From Craterostigma plantagineum (lineage: Eukaryota; Streptophyta; Magnoliopsida; Lamiales; Linderniaceae), in NCBI GenBank assembly GCA_027422505.1, contig JAPQWV010000309.1, forward strand, positions 248,001 to 312,000: a stretch of DNA of 64,000 nucleotides, given 5' to 3'. A model generated the notes under the pieces. The model saw nothing but the letters and a program-made list of their open reading frames with translations, had not been told where the DNA came from and made no database searches. Positions within the stretch are counted from its first letter, which is position 1, and every line of letters starts with the position of its first letter. The position numbers and the translations under genes are program-made. Positions 1-11,786 of the stretch are shown piece by piece.

Positions 1-21
1 TGGGGAATCTGTTCATGGTCT

Positions 22-2580
22 TTACCTTCCTGAAGTTCTTCGTCTTATATCAATACTAGGTCTACCGAAGCTCGCCGTAGGAAGTGTCGAACGTCCTTGA
101 GTCTCTATCTCTGTATCTCCTCGGACATGGTGTGGATCATCCACTGTCCTTCGAAGATGTCCTTGTCGAGGAACTCGTGGGGGTTGACTCCACATCCTGA
201 TGGTCCCGATTGGCTGGAGTGGTCGATGGAGTTGCTTGAGCTGCGCCAGGGCTACGAGCATTGCGGCACTTGCTTCTTCTTCCGGAGGCAAGGGGCTTGT
301 GAAGGTCTGTGGTGGTGTGGACGGAGGCATTCTTATGTTGAAGGTTGGTGGGTCTGGGTCGGTTTGGGTTAGAGTTTGGGTGGTGCGGTGCATGGTGGTG
401 GTTGTTTGGGTAGTAGGTTGTGAGGTTCCAACGGCTCCAGTCCTTGTCTGTGCCGAGCCCGATCCTTGTTCTTGACCACTAGCAGAAGTCCTTGGCCTCT
501 TCTCCCCCTCATGATGATCCTGATCGTTAGGGTCGTCATGTCATCGTCTGGAGTGGGAGCTTTGGCCTCGGCATGTTTGAGTAGGCGGGTCACGATGGTC
601 CACCAGTCGTCTATAGAGTGATTCTTCCTGAGGCGACCGGATGGTAAGGCCCATGAGGCGAGCGAGGAGTATGTCGTTGAGCTCGATGATGGGGATTGTG
701 TATGGGTTGATTAGGATGGATGAGCTGATGAGAGGGTCGGTGGGTGTGGGTTGTGAGGGTGTGAGATTGGCTTGTGACGAAGTAGCCTCAGAGACGGGCG
801 CTTTCCCGATGTCGCAGTGGAATGTCTCAATGGCGGTGAGTACTCTCTCCATTATATTTTCTTCGAGGAACGGCTTCGGAGAGAGCGGCTTGGAAACGTG
901 CTCCTGTCACAAGGGGTTCTGACGCCTCCGTCGTAGATGGACCAGGTCGACAGATGTCGCCTGTTGACAACCCTTGAGTGAGCACCATCTTATCGGGCTG
1001 GCTCGTAGTCACTTGAGGTTGTGACTGTCCGAGACTTCCATTCCATCCTTGATTTGAATTTATGAGATTCACATCTATGGATGTTATGACAGGCTCAGAC
1101 TGAACCTGTGCATCAGACATTTCTATGTTGAGCTGCGGCTCAAGATTGAGCGAAGAAGGGTCTGCAGCTCTTCGAGTGATAAGCGGCGCTGTGTCTGATG
1201 CGGTGGTGACAGGTGTGAAGATGGACTCAAACGGGCTGCTCAGTCGCCTTGGAGTCCGTCATATCAATCGAATTTCCTCGTCTGACTCGGTGTCGGACGG
1301 GGTAGCCGTGTGAGGTGATGATCCGTGTGCAACAGCCTAATGGGCTTGTTCTGTCACAAGAGGCTTGTTGGGTTGAATCGTTGAGATCAGAGCCTCGGTT
1401 TCTGGCGTTGTAGCTAGTGGTGGTGAGTTGTGCCCTGTTTCTGCTTCGGGCTGTGTTGCTTGTTGCAGCATCTCCTTAATAGATCCTTGGAACACGCCAA
1501 CAATTATGGGTACTTTAGCATCGAGTGATTGTTGTGGAGCCTCGAGTTCCAACTCTTGTGCCACTGCATCAATCAACATGGTATCTTCGTTAGGTAGTTG
1601 TGTTTCTTGAGTTGGAGGCTCCTGTTCTAGCTCCTGGACCACTTGATCTATCAACTCGGCCTCAGGGCTAGGTTTGTGCTGCTGTTGTTGGGGAGGGCTC
1701 ACATGAAAATGTATCGGGGGCCCTCGAATCATCTGCTCTGTGACATGATCCCCCGGCAGTATAACCTATAAACGTCTCCCGAGGGGTCAGCAAGCCGAAG
1801 CAGCTCGAACGGAATCGGCATCGACGGCTGATCCAAATCTGTGAGCCTAGGGTTGTGGAAAAACTTGAGTCTTGGGGGTTGGTAGTTCCCTCCAGGAGGT
1901 AGACGAGGGATGTTCTCGTGCAACTCCATGAGTTGTCTGATAATTACGTTGAACCACCAGGCACATGGAACATTCTTCGACCTTTTGTTCTCTTTCTGTC
2001 TGATCTATCCTGCTAGATCATTCCAGATCAGTTGAGCGAAATCATAATTCCGCGAGAATGTTATGCCGTGGAAAATACGGAGAATGTTGTCATTGCCTTT
2101 GTCGAACCCGACGTGCTTTAGCGATAGCCACTTGTTGATAATTCCAAACTGTGTCTTCCATGAATGTGGGATTCTGTTGCTCTGGACTTGTGCAAGTTTG
2201 GTGAGTGATGGACGATATCCCATATGTAGAAATTCACGCACCATCTTTGCATCTGAAGGCAGAGGGTCATAGTTGTGGCTGAATTGTTGGTCTAGGGCGA
2301 ACCCGAAATCATCCTTGCTGAAGCTTATGTATCTCGTCCCGAGGACCGTGGTGAATCAATAAGAGCCGTCAACTTCTAGACTCTTTATTCTTCCCCAAAA
2401 TTGCTGTAAGTAGACCATTCGCACGGATGCCGTCAACCGTGAGCGCGTGCCAGAGCGCGTACCATTCGCACGGATCTCGTCCGGACACCTAAAGGTAGTC
2501 AGGTCGAGTTGGAAGTTGGTGTCTTGAACCTTGAGTATAGTTATTCTCGTAAATGTGGTTGTAGGTTGATAGTGATCCAT
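22..2580 (-). pseudogene. Degenerate large protein of the CTCGATCG element
   Basis: Reading on the minus strand from 2580, fragments in several frames match, in order, the product of the plus-strand copy at 39068-42627. The N-terminal part has NFQLDLTTFRCPD and VYLQQFWGRIKS; a middle segment has IPHSWKTQFGIINKWLSLKH; then follow QPPRLKFFHNPRL, an acidic Glu/Gln-rich stretch and a Thr/Pro-rich tail. At least six frameshifts or stops separate the pieces. No zinc knuckle, protease, reverse transcriptase or integrase signature is visible. N-terminal segments of this kind occur in uncharacterised plant retroelement ORFs (recollection, not searched). A gag-like structural role is only a guess. The reading is certainly non-functional. 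Confidence 0.55.
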
Positions 2581-3004
2581 CTGAAAATCAATTTGAAAAC
2601 CAAAACATTAGTTCAAGAATTTTAAGTTGAGTCAAAATTTAATTCATCAAACCATAATAGTCTAACATTTTCATAGCTTGTTTGATAAAGTTGTAATTGA
2701 AATCTAATTTCACACATAGCTCATACAAAGTGATTTTTTTTTGTTGAGATATAATATCATTTCGACTTATGTACATAAGAGTTCAGTCGAAAATATTCTA
2801 ACTGTTGAATCGTAAATCAAGCACTGTTCACTTCATTCTATTTATCGCGTGCGAATTGAAAACCTCAATTAAATTGCCTAAGTGCGAATTTTGAATGCAA
2901 TTCTTTGTTTTAATTTGCGATAAAAAAATTTTATTCGCTAAGGTTTGCTACAGTGAAAAAGACATAGAAAATTTTACTAAGTGTTAGAACGTTATATGCG
3001 TGGT

Positions 3005-3420
3005 CCTGTAGCCGAGAAATTTAACGATCGAGAAAAATTTTCGTGTAAATTTACGATCGAGAAATTTTTCGCGCGTGAATAAAATTTTTCGCCGTGAAAG
3101 TTATCGAGCGAGAAAGTATTTCGATTTTAAAATAGTTTTTCGCTGCGAAATTTTACGATCGAGAAATTTTATCGTCGAAAAATTAATTTTATCGCCGCTA
3201 AAATTTTCGATCGAGAACAAAATAGAAATCGAAATTACTATTCTCGTTTGTAAGTTTTGCGCATATAATACATGCCCAATTACAATTTTTCGCTCGAGAA
3301 ACTCTGATTGGGAATTTCATTTGGTCCCTAATTAATTTTCGCTCGACAAATTGGAAGCAAAAATTCCCATTTGGTCCCAAATCAATTTTCGCTCGAGAAA
3401 CTGCGATCGAAAATTACTAA
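3005..3420 (-). repeat. Irregular cluster of TTTCTCGATCGTAAA-like motifs in the element leader
   Basis: Degenerate copies of a motif centred on the palindrome CGATCG and flanked by CT/GA and A/T runs recur every 25-70 bp here. The matching cluster in the other copy lies at 37505-38725 on the plus strand. The order of variants around the most upstream-facing end, next to a CTGTAGCCGAG segment, is conserved between copies. The rest of 2581-4281 is AT-rich leader without a recognisable gene. Confidence 0.6.
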
Positions 3421-4281
3421 ATTCGCCCAAATTTCTCTATAGTAAGTTTTCTAGGATTTCAGATTCACCCTAAGTTCAAGTAAAAACTACATAATTGCTC
3501 CCCCTATGGATGAAAATAAACGCAATTAACTCCCTGTAATTCAGAATGGTGGCATCTGGCTCCATAGTCAAATTTTGTAAATCTGCAATACTTAGAGCAA
3601 AAACGTTGAGAATATTAGAGTTAATTTTGGAAGCAAATTTTCTATTTAGGTGCCCCCTGAAACATTTTTAAGAGAAGTTGGTTAAGTTAAAATCCATCAA
3701 ACACGTCAACGATCAAAATATTTAACCAACTACAATTTAACCGATGCCGTGTACTCCAAGTCTTGAATAATTCGTGAAGTCCTCCTCATTGTTTCTGCAA
3801 CACTTAGAGAAGACCATAGAAAATATTTGGAGCTCAAGGCATAGATTTTGTAAATGCTATCCCTCAAATAGTGCACCTCAATTGATTATCATACAAGTAC
3901 ATAAACCAATATGAGTAACAATTACAAAAAAAATGCGATTTATCAAGATTGGCCTAGATACATGGTCCCCTATACATGTAACTATAATTTCGCGCGATGG
4001 TATGAGAAAAGACAAATATTCGCTTTTTTAACAATTCAGCTCAAATGCAAGTAATATTGCATATCAGAATGTGTGATCTATCTTTTATATGTATATATAG
4101 ATATATATTTAATTTCTCATAGCATGTAATAATAGGAAAACTAGAAAAAAAAATCCATGAAAAATTGATTTATCTTTTTATTATTATATAATTTTATTTT
4201 ATGAATATTAATATTATTTATAGTATTGGGTTAGATTATTTTGCTTCGATCATTGTCACGTCAAAAGTTTCACAAGACACT

Positions 4282-4496
4282 TGCTGGTCTATGTGGTGCT
4301 TCGCCAGTGTATCGTGGTCGATCTGGTCCATGGGGATGAACTCCATGGCCTTCAGCCTATTGTACCGGGCCGTCTAAGTGTCGTCCCTGAACTGACCCAT
4401 GGCTTCTAGTAGTGTCGGCGGGGGCCCACGTCGCCTTTGACGAACGGGCGAGCGTGATGCGGGATCACGCTGAGCTGAGGAGCGGCTTTTACCCAT
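4282..4496 (-). pseudogene. N-terminal fragment of the Athila downstream ORF
   Basis: The ATG (complement of 4494-4496) sits in the context GTACTATGGGTAAAAG, as at 62234 in Athila IV. The reading stays similar to that ORF for about 70 codons: basic start, then the TRSRRRG-like proline-rich patch, then the MGQFTDE-like helix. Similarity stops near 4281, where the inverted CTCGATCG element begins. It is a truncated remnant. Its use here is to show that start codon, splice acceptor and upstream intron are conserved between two Athila copies. Confidence 0.7.
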
Positions 4497-4501
4497 AGTA
4501 C

Positions 4502-4988
4502 CTAGAAGAAAGATGTGATCTCAAAGAAAATGTAGAAATTAAATTCAAAGCAGCTTGACTCGACCAAAATAGCGACAGAAGACATGTAGTATTCCAGATC
4601 ACATGAAAAAAAAAAATTCAAAGAATTAAGCAACGGATTTCGCCACTAACATTGTAAAAATCCCCAATTATCGAAATTGGGGTTCCTCCGTCCAAAACTC
4701 AAAATTAATGAACGAAATCACAAATTAAGCATACCCACGGTGTTATTCGCATGTATATAGCCATGAAAAAGCATGAAGGACACGAAATTGGACTTAATTT
4801 TGAAAAGTCCCAAATTCGAAATTAGGGTTCTTCGTGAAAATTCATAATTTCAACCTCAAATTCACGTAATCAAGCAGATCTCTAGCAAGTATGACATATA
4901 GTGAACGAAGAATAGCACCCTCATATCCCAAAATTAGCAACTGTTAACGGGATTTACACATTCGAAGCAAATAGGGCAAAAATCATAC
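4502..4988 (-). other. Putative leader intron upstream of the Athila downstream ORF
   Basis: On the minus strand the donor AAG|GTATGA (at 4988) and the acceptor TTCTTCTAG (ending at 4502) bracket 487 AT-rich bases. The acceptor lies 5 bases before the ATG. Athila IV has the same donor AAG|GTATGA (61626) and an AG in the same position before GTACTATGGG (62228), with 603 bases between. Conservation of both splice dinucleotides and flanks in diverged copies supports an intron. There is no transcript evidence. Confidence 0.5.
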
Positions 4989-5123
4989 CTTTTGATCTTA
5001 ATCGAGTTAAATCAAGGGTATGTTGGTTGTTAGTCGATCGCCGGAGGTAGGGGCACGAGGCGGAGGTCGTCGGTGGTCGGAGATGGTGGTCGAAGGTGGT
5101 GATGGTGGGAGAGGAGGAGAATC

Positions 5124-5125
<2 letters not shown>

Positions 5126-5175
<50 letters not shown>
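5126..5175. repeat. (GA)n microsatellite
   Basis: This is an uninterrupted GA dinucleotide run of about 25 units. On the sense (minus) strand of Athila I it is a CT run in the leader upstream of the putative intron. Athila IV has a pyrimidine-rich TCTCTC leader in the same place (61457-61520), so the microsatellite probably expanded from it. The expansion accounts for spurious Arg-Glu and Ser-Leu reading frames. Confidence 0.95.
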
Positions 5176-5179
<4 letters not shown>

Positions 5180-5194
5180 GAAAAATGGTTTTTT

Positions 5195-5310
5195 AAAGTT
5201 AAATTCGACAAGGTCACGGTCGTGACGTGTAGGACGCAGGCTGTGACACGAGGCAGTGTGAGCCTCTATTGGTGCTCACGGCTGGGACGCGTACGTCGCA
5301 GCTGTGACAC
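5195..5310 (-). repeat. Remnant GTCACGGCCGTGAC palindrome array, Athila I spacer (distal part)
   Basis: Degenerate copies (GTCACGACCGTGAC and half sites such as GCTGTGACAC) occur here. The last one ends about 18 bp before a TTTAAAAAACC stretch (sense = minus) that occupies the position of the TATA box in Athila IV. The hAT element at 5311 splits the array; the rest is at 8741-8905. Confidence 0.6.
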
Positions 5311-8300
5311 TAGGGCTGTAAACGAGTCGAGCCGAGCCCGAACATGGCCCAGCTCGAGCTTGGCTCGATAAAATATATGCCAGGCTCGAGCTCGGCTCGA
5401 GCTCGATCGAACATTAAAAATCAAGGCTCGAGCTCGGCTCGATAAGGCTCGATCACATCAAATTAAATAAATAATACATAAAAAACTACACATGCAGCTC
5501 CCAATAGAATTCCAACCAAATAGAAAAATGAAATCCCACAATTCAAATCAACCAAAATCCATCTTGCAACTGCCAAGTTCCCAACAGATTTCCAATCCAG
5601 AGAAATAAAATTCCACAATTAAAAAACAACCAAATCAATTCCCTCAAAGTGGAACAGTTCCTTCTGTCACATGCATTCACCACCAATTAAAAAGTGAATA
5701 TTATTTGACACATAAATAAATGAATATAATTATATACCTCATTCGTTAGGTAGTCCCATGAAGATTAATCACTTGATGTGATCTTTCACCCTACGAAAGA
5801 ACAGTATTATATTATAACGAAGATATTGCGCTAAGAAAATAAGGTAAATTCTTAATTCAACTTACTTTCATCTTTTTCTTCACCCCATGCATATGTCGAA
5901 GCCAATAACCTCCACAAAGTAGAACCTGAACGGTGTCAGGGGAGAGCGATGCGCGATAAGAATCTATTACTCTTGTTCCGGCATAAATGTTGCTTCCGAA
6001 GCCACCGAGCTCACAGGTATGGCTAAAATATCAGCAGCCATCCTTGACAATATTGGATATTGCATTCGATTCATCTTCCACCAATCTAAGCAAGAAAAAT
6101 CTTTGGGAATTTCGTCCTTCCTCAAACAATTTTTTCCCAAGTAGTCGACCAATTCTGATGTTTTAACCTCAGAAGTCTCCACTTCCACACAATATGCATC
6201 AAAATCATCCCATTTATACATAGAGTTTTGTTGGCCACTACTCGCATCGCTAGACGAACCAGTACTCTCGGAGTTCAAAGTAACAACTCCTTTACTAGCG
6301 TATTCCACGACATATTCATCATACAAACTATTGAGAACTTCCTTCACTCTGAAAAGATTCAGTTGTGCTTCACCATGGGAATAAAGCCTAGGGAAGCAAA
6401 ACTCAAGTGAAAGCATTTTTTTTGTGGGATCAAGCACAGCCCCAATAGCCATCAACAAATTACAATATGATCAATATTTGTCAATTGTTTTCATTTTCCA
6501 ACCAATTCCCGAACAAATAAGTCTTCAGCGTTAGCATAAAAATCCAATCTTGACTTAATTTTCTGAACTTCTTGAAGAAACAAATTTGAAGTAGGATACT
6601 CGCTACCTGAAATGATATGTGTGGCTGTCCAAAACACTTCTAAAATCAAGCAGATCTTCTGAATTTTCTCCCAATTTTCCTCTTGTGGACAACAATCGTA
6701 AAATGGATCGCGCTCTTTGAACATATAAAACGCGTCTTTGAATTTCAGCGCACAAGTCAACATTTCAAACGTGGAATTCCAGCGAGTTTTACAATCACGA
6801 ATCGGCTTCTTGTATTTCAATTGCAATTGCTGCACGCATTCTGTGAATTGCATACGTCTTGCATCTGAACGGTTCACATACTTGACACTTTCTCGGACAT
6901 TGCTAGTAATGCCTTCAATTGCTCCGAGTCCATCTTGAAGACATAGGTTTAGAACATGAGCACAACATCGAACATGAAATAGACTTCCTCCGCATGATAA
7001 TGCTTTGGTTTTCTTGATCGTATCTTTCATTCTTTGAATAGCCTTGTTGTTGCTAGAAGCATTATCAACTGTAATCGTAAAGACCTTGTTTTCAATCCCC
7101 CACTCTTTCATACATTTGAAGATTGCATCGGAAATCTGAATGCCTCCTCTAGGTGGTGGAATATTAATGAAGCTTAAAACTCTCTTTTGAAGCTTCCATT
7201 TAGAATCAACCCAATGTCCCGTCACCACAATGTATTCGATCTTTTGATTTTTAGATTTCCAACAATCCGTCGTCAAAGAAATCCGATCAACAGCCTGAAG
7301 ACTCTTTTTTAATACCTTCTTTTCAACTTCATAAACTTTCATGCAATCGGATTTGCACGTGTTTCTGCTAACTCTTTGCCATTCGGGCATCTCCGTCTTC
7401 ATCATCAAATTAAATCCCTCCTCATCCAAAATAGTAAATGGATGTTCATGCATCATAACCCAATGAGCGGCTGCCTCTCTCATTTTCTCCATGTCAAATT
7501 TCCCGAGTGCACGGTAGGAAAGCGTTGAGACGGAGAATCGACCGGCATGAAGTTTAACTTTGAATTTTGTGCACTTTGACGCAATGCAATTATTCTCTTT
7601 GTACATGTCTTCCAATGCCTAAGAAGGGTTGTCATAGCTCCCGACTTGGGCAGTGCATAGTGTGCATGACAATAGTGACATTTACCCTTCTTAATTCCAT
7701 CCATTGTCACTACCTCAAAATCGTTCCAAGCATCTGAAGTTTTTTTTTTTCTTTTATTTGTCTGAAACTTTTCTTGTTCTGCTTGTGGGTTCTCTTATGT
7801 TTGTGTAGTATTCCCCCCAACAGAATTCAAATGCATTCTTTCCATTGCTTCATTTTGTCCTTGTAGCTCGTTATCGACTTGATTGCTTTCAGCAACACCG
7901 CTTCCAATAGTAAGTGGAGTAGATGATTGTTCCATCACAGATGATACTCAAACAATTGGGGGTCTGTATAATAAAATCAGAACCACAAAAAATCAGAAGA
8001 ACCAACATAAAAAAATAAGACCACAAAAATCGAAGCCTATCTGATAAATACTAAGAAATAATTGCGGCAGGGTAAAAAAGAGGATGAATTGGATAAAAAC
8101 AAAGGATGGAACAAGGACAAACGACCCCAAAATGTATTATAGCGTGAATGAGATGATGATTGCGACCAATAGCTAGCTGGGTCTTCTACTTTATGAAGTA
8201 TTTCAATTTGAAATTGTTGACCAGAGATAATACTTTCTAGAAGTTTAATCAACCTAAAATTACCAGAATATAGGCAAGTGGAGCTCGAGTTTTGCGTGGG

Positions 8301-8717
8301 TGCGTTGATGGTGTGCGGCCCAAGCGTGAAATTACTAGAATTAAGGCGAATCTTGACAGCGACGAAGCAAAAGCAGTCTATGGTAACAAGCAAATATCGG
8401 ATCTTCTGATAGGGCAAATGGTTTTAGCCCATCTCTTTTGCAGGTGAAGTTTGAGAGATGAAGTTTGAGAGGTGTGTGTGGCGGCAAAGAGGGTTCGGTT
8501 TAGGTTAGTGTTAGGGTTTGTTTAATGGGTTAATTTAGATTTCTAATTGTTATATTATAATAATATCAGGCCCACATAAAAAATATATATTATTAATATA
8601 AAAAGCTAATGTGGCTCGATAAGCTCGACGAGCTATCGAGCCCACATATAATAGCTCAAGCTCGACTTTAACCGACCTCGAGCCGAGCTTTGACCGAGCT
8701 GTTCGTTTACACCACTA
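5311..8717 (-). mobile_element. hAT transposon 1 with 8-bp target duplication
   Basis: The ends are TAGGGCTGTAAACGAGTCGA on the left and, read inward from the right, TAGTGGTGTAAACGAACAGC. They are imperfect terminal inverted repeats beginning TAG. Flanking 8-mers are TGTGACAC (5303-5310) and CGTGACAC (8718-8725), one mismatch apart, as expected for hAT insertion. Dense subterminal repeats of the GAGCTCGGCTCGAG type occupy about 5320-5455 and 8610-8700. The element is 3,407 bp and encodes a broken hAT transposase on the minus strand. It lies inside the Athila I palindrome array. Confidence 0.92.
5885..7710 (-). pseudogene. hAT transposase, frameshifted
   Basis: Sense is the minus strand. A BED-type zinc finger part (CHYCHAHYALPKSG, then LLRHWKTC) lies at 7710-7600. 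The RNase H-like core lies in 7615-6491, with RISLTTDCWKSKNQ, FTITVDNASSNN and VRCCAHVLNLCLQDGLG, which match the conserved acidic and CxxH blocks of hAT transposases. The C-terminal dimerisation block DILAIPVSSVASEATF ends the frame at 5967, but homology continues in another frame to about 5885 (SYRASLSPDTVQVLLCGG). Frame breaks lie near 7500-7560, near 6460-6490 and near 5980. The family cuts and pastes DNA; this copy cannot make an intact protein. The interval 7711-8610 is element leader without a supported gene. Confidence 0.85.
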
Positions 8718-8740
8718 CGTGACACCGTCGAATTTCCCAT

Positions 8741-8905
8741 TTTTTTTATATATATGTCACGGCCGTGACGCTTAAGCCTCAGGTCGTGACTGGAGGCAGA
8801 GAGTGCCTCTGTCTATTTCACGGCCGTGATGGCTTAAGCCTCAGGCCGTGACAATCGACAGTGTGCGAAGGGTCGCGAGATATGGTGGTCACGGCCATGA
8901 CGCAA
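8741..8905 (-). repeat. GTCACGGCCGTGAC palindrome array, Athila I spacer (proximal part)
   Basis: A perfect GTCACGGCCGTGAC lies at 8758-8771. It is followed by units containing GCTTAAGCCTCAGG and further copies TTCACGGCCGTGAT, GGCCGTGAC and GTCACGGCCATGAC. The unit structure (palindrome, GCTTAAGC, half-palindrome) is the one seen at 61077-61240 in Athila IV. Confidence 0.8.
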
Positions 8906-9033
8906 TTTTTTTTTCTTTTTATCATTTTTTTCTTTCTTTTTTTTGGACTTAGCTAATGCCTAAAACATAAATAAAAATATATGGCTTGCCACCCAAGAAG
9001 CGCATACTTTACCGTCTTTAGCTGGACGTCTTT

Positions 9034-10165
9034 TCATGCGCTCAAGTCTGGAAGTCCAGGTATACCACTTCCTTTTCGCTCGCGTCTTCCTCGCCTGCGT
9101 GATAGTGTTTTAAGCTGTGGCCGTTCACCTTGAAAGTACCCTGCTCCATACATGAAATTACCATAAGGGAAAACACGGGTAACAGTGAACGGTCCCGACC
9201 AACGTGATCTGAGTTTGCCAGGAAAGAGCCTAAGTCGAGCGTTAAATAGGAGGACTTGGTCTCCTCCCTGAAACTCTCGTCTCTGCCTAATTTTCTTGTC
9301 ATGATAAGCTTTCGAGCGTTCCTTATACATGCGAGCGTTATCGTAAGCCAATAGTCGCCACTCATCTAACTCATTGATTTGGAGTTGCCGTTTTCCGCCG
9401 GCGTGTCCTAAATCAAAATTCAAGGGCTTAATTGCCCAATAGGCCTTATGCTCGATTTCTACGGGGAGGTGGCTCACCTTCCCATAGACTAATCTGTACA
9501 ATGTAGTGCCAGGCGTCTTATATACAGTCCTATATGCCCAAAGTGCATTATTAAGCTTATTTGCCCACTCCCTACAGGTTCCCTTCTATGGTCTTTTCTA
9601 GGATGCATTTCAGATCACAATTTACTACCTCGACCTGACCGCTAGCTTGGGGGTGGTACGGGGTGGATAGGCTGTGTCTAACACCGTAATGTTCTAATAT
9701 GCGTGCAAACTGGGTGTTACAGAAATGTGTACCCCTATCGCTAATAATGCATCTAGGTGCCTCAAAGCGTGAAAACAGTACACGTAAAAATCTAACGACT
9801 ACCCTAGCGTCGTTCGTGGGTAAGGCTTGCGACTCGGCCCACTTGGACACATAATCAACAGCAACTAGAATGTACTTATTATTATACGAGCTAGGAAACG
9901 GAGCCATAAAATCTATACCCCATACGTCAAAAATCTCACAAACTAAGATGAAGTTCTGGGGCATTGTGTTGCGTTTCGAGAGATTACCTGTGAGCTGACA
10001 CTGATCACAAGTGTCAACGTACCTTTGGGCATCATTGAAGATCATGGGCCAGTAGAATCCGCTTTCCAACACCTTCTGAGTGGTTCTGTTGGCTGCGTAG
10101 TGCCCTTCAGTCGGTCCGTTGTGGCAGTGCCTAAGGATCTGCGTCATCTCTGGAGCAGCAATGCA
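9034..10165 (-). pseudogene. Athila I integrase
   Basis: Sense is minus. The frame at 10147-9572 starts within the HHCC zinc domain ([18 protein letters not shown], then CDQCQ). It continues into the catalytic core: [20 protein letters not shown], then [13 protein letters not shown], then the [11 protein letters not shown] block, with D, D and E present. A frame change near 9510-9570 leads into 9501-9034, the C-terminal part with [20 protein letters not shown] and [14 protein letters not shown]. It is the ortholog of the Athila IV reading at 59830-60947. It retains the segment LLAYDNAR that Athila IV lost. At least one frameshift makes it non-functional. Confidence 0.88.
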
Positions 10166-10903
10166 TCATCGTATCACCTGGTCTGCACATCGCCTAAAAA
10201 GATATGGGTCTTTCCAAAAGTAGTACCTCAAATCAGAAAAGAATTTCTTCTTTTGCTGACTGGTGTACTTATTTGGTAGGACCCTCGCAACAAGATAGTT
10301 AGCGTAATCTGCAAACCATGGGGTATCGCCACTTTCCACCTGTATCGAGTATAGGTGCTCGTCTGGAAACCGATCGTGTATTGCCCTTTCGTCCTTGTTA
10401 AAAATTTCGGACTCCTCTAGTCGAGATAGGTGGTCCGCCGCTAGATTCTCTGCACCCTTCTTGTCCCGGATCTCTATATCGAATTCTTGAAGGAGCAGGA
10501 TCCATCGAATCAATCGAGGCTTTGAATCTGGCTTTGCTAACAAGTACTTAAGAGCCGAGTGGTCAGTAAACACAATAACTTTAGATAAGATAAGATATGA
10601 CGTGAACTTGTCGAAAGCGAACACGACAACTAACAACTTCTTTTCAGTGGTCGTGTAATTGGCTTGGGCTGCGTCTAGCATTTTACTCGCGTAGTAAATC
10701 GGCCTGAAATGGTTGTCCTTGCGCTGCCCTAACACGGCCCAACCTGCATAATCACTAGCATCGCACATTAGTTCAAAGGGCAACCCCCAGTCATGGGCTA
10801 CCATAATAGGTGCTGCGATAAGTCGCTCCTTAAGTAGATTGAAAGCATGCAAGCACTCATCGTTAAACTCAAAAGGAGCATCTTTCTCAAGTAATCTAGA
10901 CAT
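10166..10903 (-). pseudogene. Athila I RNase H domain
   Basis: Sense is minus. The reading is open over 245 codons: [20 protein letters not shown] (the first catalytic Asp region), [33 protein letters not shown] and [12 protein letters not shown]. This is the RNase H and linker of a gypsy polyprotein. It follows reverse transcriptase (10904-11783) and stops at the boundary with the integrase zinc domain, where a nonsense codon follows ADQVIR. Confidence 0.88.
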
Positions 10904-11783
10904 GGGTCGAGTGATCTTAGAAAAGTCCTAATGAACCTACGATAAAACCCAGCATGTCTTAGAAATCTCCTAATTGATCTCACGCTCGAGGGGACATGCA
11001 ATTTTTCTGTAGTCTCCAACTCAACTCGGTCCATTTCGATTCCTTTAGAGGAAATCTTATGGCCCAGAACTATGCCCTCTCGAACCACGAAATGGCACTT
11101 TTCCCAATTAAGTGCCAAATTCGTTTCCTCGCATCGTGCGAGTACGAGCTTCAAATTAGATAAGCATGCATCAAACGACGAACTGAAAACAGAAAAATCG
11201 TCCATAAATACTCCAATTACCTCACCTACCAGTTCGTCGAATATGGCCATCATGCATCGCTGGAAGGTGGATGGGGCATTGCAAAGACCGAATGGCATCC
11301 TTTGGTATGCGAACGTCCCGAACGGGCACATGAATATGGTCTGCTTCTGGTCCTCGGGTGCTATAGGGATCTATTGATAACCTGACAAACCATCAAGAAA
11401 ACGGTAAAATCATTGACCGGATAATTTTTCTAACATCTGATCAATGAATGGTAAAGAAAGTGATCCGTTCTCGTGGCTTCGTTCAACTTCCTGTAGTCGA
11501 TGCAGACGCGCCATCCAGACACGGTCCTCGTTAGAATCAACTCGTTCTTGTCGTTAGTGACGACCGTCATGCCTTCCTTCTTTGGGACCACTTGGACCGG
11601 AGTAACCCATGCGCTGTCTGAAATGGGACAGATCATCCCCGCGTCTAGCAATTTCATCATCTCCTTATTGACGACGTCCTTCATGTTGGGATTGAGCTGC
11701 CTTTAATGTTGAGACCGGCTTGAAATCGTCTCCATGAGGATCGTGTGCGTACAGTAGCTCGGGTTGATACCCATTATGTCAGA
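10904..11783 (-). pseudogene. Athila I reverse transcriptase, 5'-truncated
   Basis: Sense is minus. Fragments are 11684-11430 (MKDVVNKEMMKLLDAG, PVQVVPKKEG, GWRVCIDYRKLNEATR) and 11331-10798 (FAYQRMPFGLCNAPSTFQRC, catalytic block FMDDFSVFSSS, KCHFVVREGIVLGHKIS). Frame breaks lie near 11370-11430 and near 10920. The N-terminal reverse transcriptase residues, protease and gag tail are missing because of a deletion whose junction is near 11785. It is the ortholog of 58205-59115. Confidence 0.88.
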
Positions 11784-11786
11784 TAA

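Larger units (their letters stand above)
1..4281 (-). mobile_element. Truncated inverted copy A of a non-autonomous LTR retroelement (CTCGATCG family)
   Basis: This is a minus-strand copy of the element seen in plus orientation at 36725-42921. The two share the protein region, the leader rich in a CTCGATCG motif (3005-3420 against 37505-38725) and an AT-rich upstream stretch (about 3770-4280 against 36725-37200). The copy runs off the left window edge, so its 3' LTR is not visible. Its upstream end joins an Athila downstream ORF near 4281. No pol domain is seen in either copy, so mobilisation would need enzymes from another element. The upstream limit is placed by loss of similarity, not by an LTR end. 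Confidence 0.6.

Noticed and set aside
4954..5371. Frames of Ser-Leu and Arg-Glu repeats
   Set aside because: Translations of the (GA)n microsatellite.
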